The translations under genes and the position numbers were made by a program. A stretch of 64,000 bases of DNA, from assembly GCA_965200765.1 (NCBI GenBank), contig OZ241380.1, forward strand, positions 1,550,001 to 1,614,000, read 5' to 3'. Positions 62,559 through 64,000 of this stretch are shown here, piece by piece. The DNA is from G965200765 sp965200765 (GTDB lineage Bacteria; Pseudomonadota; Gammaproteobacteria; Arenicellales; JAJDZL01). How positions within the stretch are numbered: position 1 is the first letter of the stretch; each line of letters begins with the position of its first letter. The notes beneath the pieces were generated by a model, which was not told the DNA's origin, searched no databases, and worked only from the letters and a program-made list of their open reading frames with translations.

Positions 62559-64000
62559 TCATTCAGATTGCTCTGCGTTTGGTTGATCGTCAATCCACTG
62601 AATTGCTCTGTCAATTCGACTCAGCACCTGTTCTCGCCCCAGTAATTCGACAACTGCATCAATTCCTGGTGAAACCGTACCGCCAGTCAATGCTACTCGC
62701 AGTGGTTGCGCAATCGCCCCGAATTTGATAGCACGGCGCTCCACTAGTTCCTGAAGCAACCCATGAATGCCGGACTTGGACCAGTCCTCCAAATTTTCTA
62801 GCGTATCCTGCAAATCTGCAAGATACTCGCGGCTTTCACAGGTAAGAAATTTCTTCGCTGCGACTTCGTTATAGCTCGCCGGTTCCTCATAGAAATACTC
62901 GCTACCTTCCACAAATTGAACCAAAGTTCGGGAGCGTTCCTTTTGAACAGCAAACAACCTGCCAAGTTCAGGTTCTTTGGATTCCGTATCAATTCCTCTG
63001 GATTGAAAAAACGGCCTTGCCAGTTCACAGATTCGGTCTGCGTCGCTATTCATCATATATTGGTGATTTACCCACTCCAATTTCTTCTCATCCAGTTTTG
63101 CCGGCGATCGATTGATGTTTTCCGCATCAAAAAACTCAATCATTTCTGCAAGGGAAAATATCTCCTGGTCTCCATGCGACCAGCCCAATCGAACCAAATA
63201 ATTCAGTACTGCTTCCGGCAAGTATCCGGCATCTCGGAAATCCAGTACACTCGGTGCATCCTTGCGCTTGGAAATCTTTCGACCATCAGCAGAAAGAATC
63301 ATCGGAACATGACCGAATCTCGGGAGTGCGGCATTCATCGCCTTGTACAAATTGATTTGACGCGGCGTATTGTTCAAATGGTCATCACCCCGAATCACGT
63401 GAGTAACGCCCATGTCAATTTCATCCACAACAACAGCAAAGTTGTAGGTCGGAAATCCGTCCGAACGCAAAATTACCAAGTCGTCCAGCTCCGAATTGCT
63501 GTACTCAACCTGTCCTTGCACCATGTCATCCACGGTCACCACTCCATCAAGTGGATTCCTGAAGCGAATCGCCAATGGAACACCACTCGAGGGCTTCAAT
63601 CCTCGCTCCCGGCACTTTCGATCATAACGCGGTTTCTCACGCCGCTCTTCCTGCTCCTTCCTCAACTGCTGTAATCGTTCACCACTGCAGTCGCAGTAGT
63701 ACGCCTTGCCTGCATCAACCAACTCAGTTGCAACCGACTGGTAAATGGCGGTACGCTCTGACTGAAACGTCGCCGGTTGATCAATATCGAGACCCAACCA
63801 ATCCAGTGACTCAAATATTAGTTGTGTTGCCTCGTCAGTGGAACGAAGTCGATCGGTGTCTTCGATTCTCAACAAGAACTTTCCATCATGCTTGCGTGCA
63901 TACAACCACGAAAACAAGGCCGTTCGGACTGAGCCAATGTGCAACTTGCCAGTTGGACTCGGTGCGAATCGCGTTGCTATTTCTACATTCGTTTTGACCA
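62559..64000 (-). CDS. gltX: Glutamyl-tRNA synthetase (start just outside the window)
   Basis: 480 of about 481 codons are in the window. Reading the minus strand from the edge gives 'VKTNVEIATRFAPSPTGKLHIGS', so the initiator codon probably has its first base at 64001. The class I signature is HIGS, and the KMSKS equivalent is ISKRKD. A Cys-rich zinc-like segment (YYCDCSGERL) is present near residue 100. It charges tRNA-Glu, whose gene lies near the other end of the island. Full-length and intact. Confidence 0.95.
   Translation of the reverse strand, partial: VKTNVEIATRFAPSPTGKLHIGSVRTALFSWLYARKHDGKFLLRIEDTDRLRSTDEATQLIFESLDWLGLDIDQPATFQSERTAIYQSVATELVDAGKAYYCDCSGERLQQLRKEQEERREKPRYDRKCRERGLKPSSGVPLAIRFRNPLDGVVTVDDMVQGQVEYSNSELDDLVILRSDGFPTYNFAVVVDEIDMGVTHVIRGDDHLNNTPRQINLYKAMNAALPRFGHVPMILSADGRKISKRKDAPSVLDFRDAGYLPEAVLNYLVRLGWSHGDQEIFSLAEMIEFFDAENINRSPAKLDEKKLEWVNHQYMMNSDADRICELARPFFQSRGIDTESKEPELGRLFAVQKERSRTLVQFVEGSEYFYEEPASYNEVAAKKFLTCESREYLADLQDTLENLEDWSKSGIHGLLQELVERRAIKFGAIAQPLRVALTGGTVSPGIDAVVELLGREQVLSRIDRAIQWIDDQPNAEQSE

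Overview
The window looks like a chromosome segment of an uncultured, probably marine, gammaproteobacterium. The evidence is gene content and order: petABC followed by sspA-sspB and hslVU; lptD-surA divergent from amgK-murU; queG next to orn; gltX near tRNA-Ala(GGC) and tRNA-Glu(TTC); and ubiK. All these orders are typical of Gammaproteobacteria. Species cannot be told from the sequence alone. I recognise no dedicated DNA-binding transcription factor and no two-component system in 64 kb.

Layout. 0-7 kb: an Hsp20 gene with a sigma-32-like promoter and a structured leader, then on the minus strand a long, tightly overlapped run petA-petB-petC-sspA2-sspA-sspB-hslV-hslU (bc1 complex, stringent starvation proteins, proteolysis). 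7-18 kb: dsbB, then small-molecule metabolism: a dienelactone-hydrolase-like protein, a flavin/GcvT-type demethylating oxidoreductase, a phytanoyl-CoA dioxygenase-like protein, a class II aldolase, an acetyltransferase, an orphan DNA methyltransferase and a betaine/choline-type ABC importer (ATPase, permease, binding protein). 18-25.6 kb: a four-cluster ferredoxin plus FAD oxidoreductase pair resembling the electron-transfer subunits of aldehyde oxidoreductase, then queG, an IS3-type remnant, orn, an ornithine-cyclodeaminase-like gene and an arginase-family gene. 25.8-36.3 kb: a sterol-desaturase-like protein and a form II coxSLM molybdenum hydroxylase cluster with its maturation genes (coxD, coxE, two XdhC-type pieces, a MoeA-MobA fusion, coxG). 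36.3-44.4 kb: acetyltransferase, SpuC-like aminotransferase, PbfA-like PLP enzyme and phnX (phosphonate use), a glutamine-amidotransferase/HAD pair, and amt with an atypical P-II gene. 44.4-53.5 kb: a D12-type DNA methylase, a secreted HNH nuclease, a uracil-DNA-glycosylase-like gene, tRNA-Arg, a cytochrome c5, ubiK, surA, lptD, amgK-murU and two tRNAs.

53.5-62.5 kb is a clearly more A+T-rich island set between tRNA-Ala and gltX. It holds a stop-interrupted adenine methyltransferase with an unknown companion, a complete type I restriction-modification operon (hsdM-hsdS-hsdR) and a tightly spaced trio of small unknown genes just upstream of hsdM. This island, above all the unknown trio, is the best place to look for something undescribed.

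Functionally the metabolic genes point to salvage of nitrogen, phosphorus and methyl groups from dissolved organic compounds: betaine/choline-type uptake and demethylation, polyamine and guanidino compounds, hydroxylated aminoethylphosphonate and ammonium. A coxL-type hydroxylase is added to aerobic respiration through bc1 and cytochrome c5.
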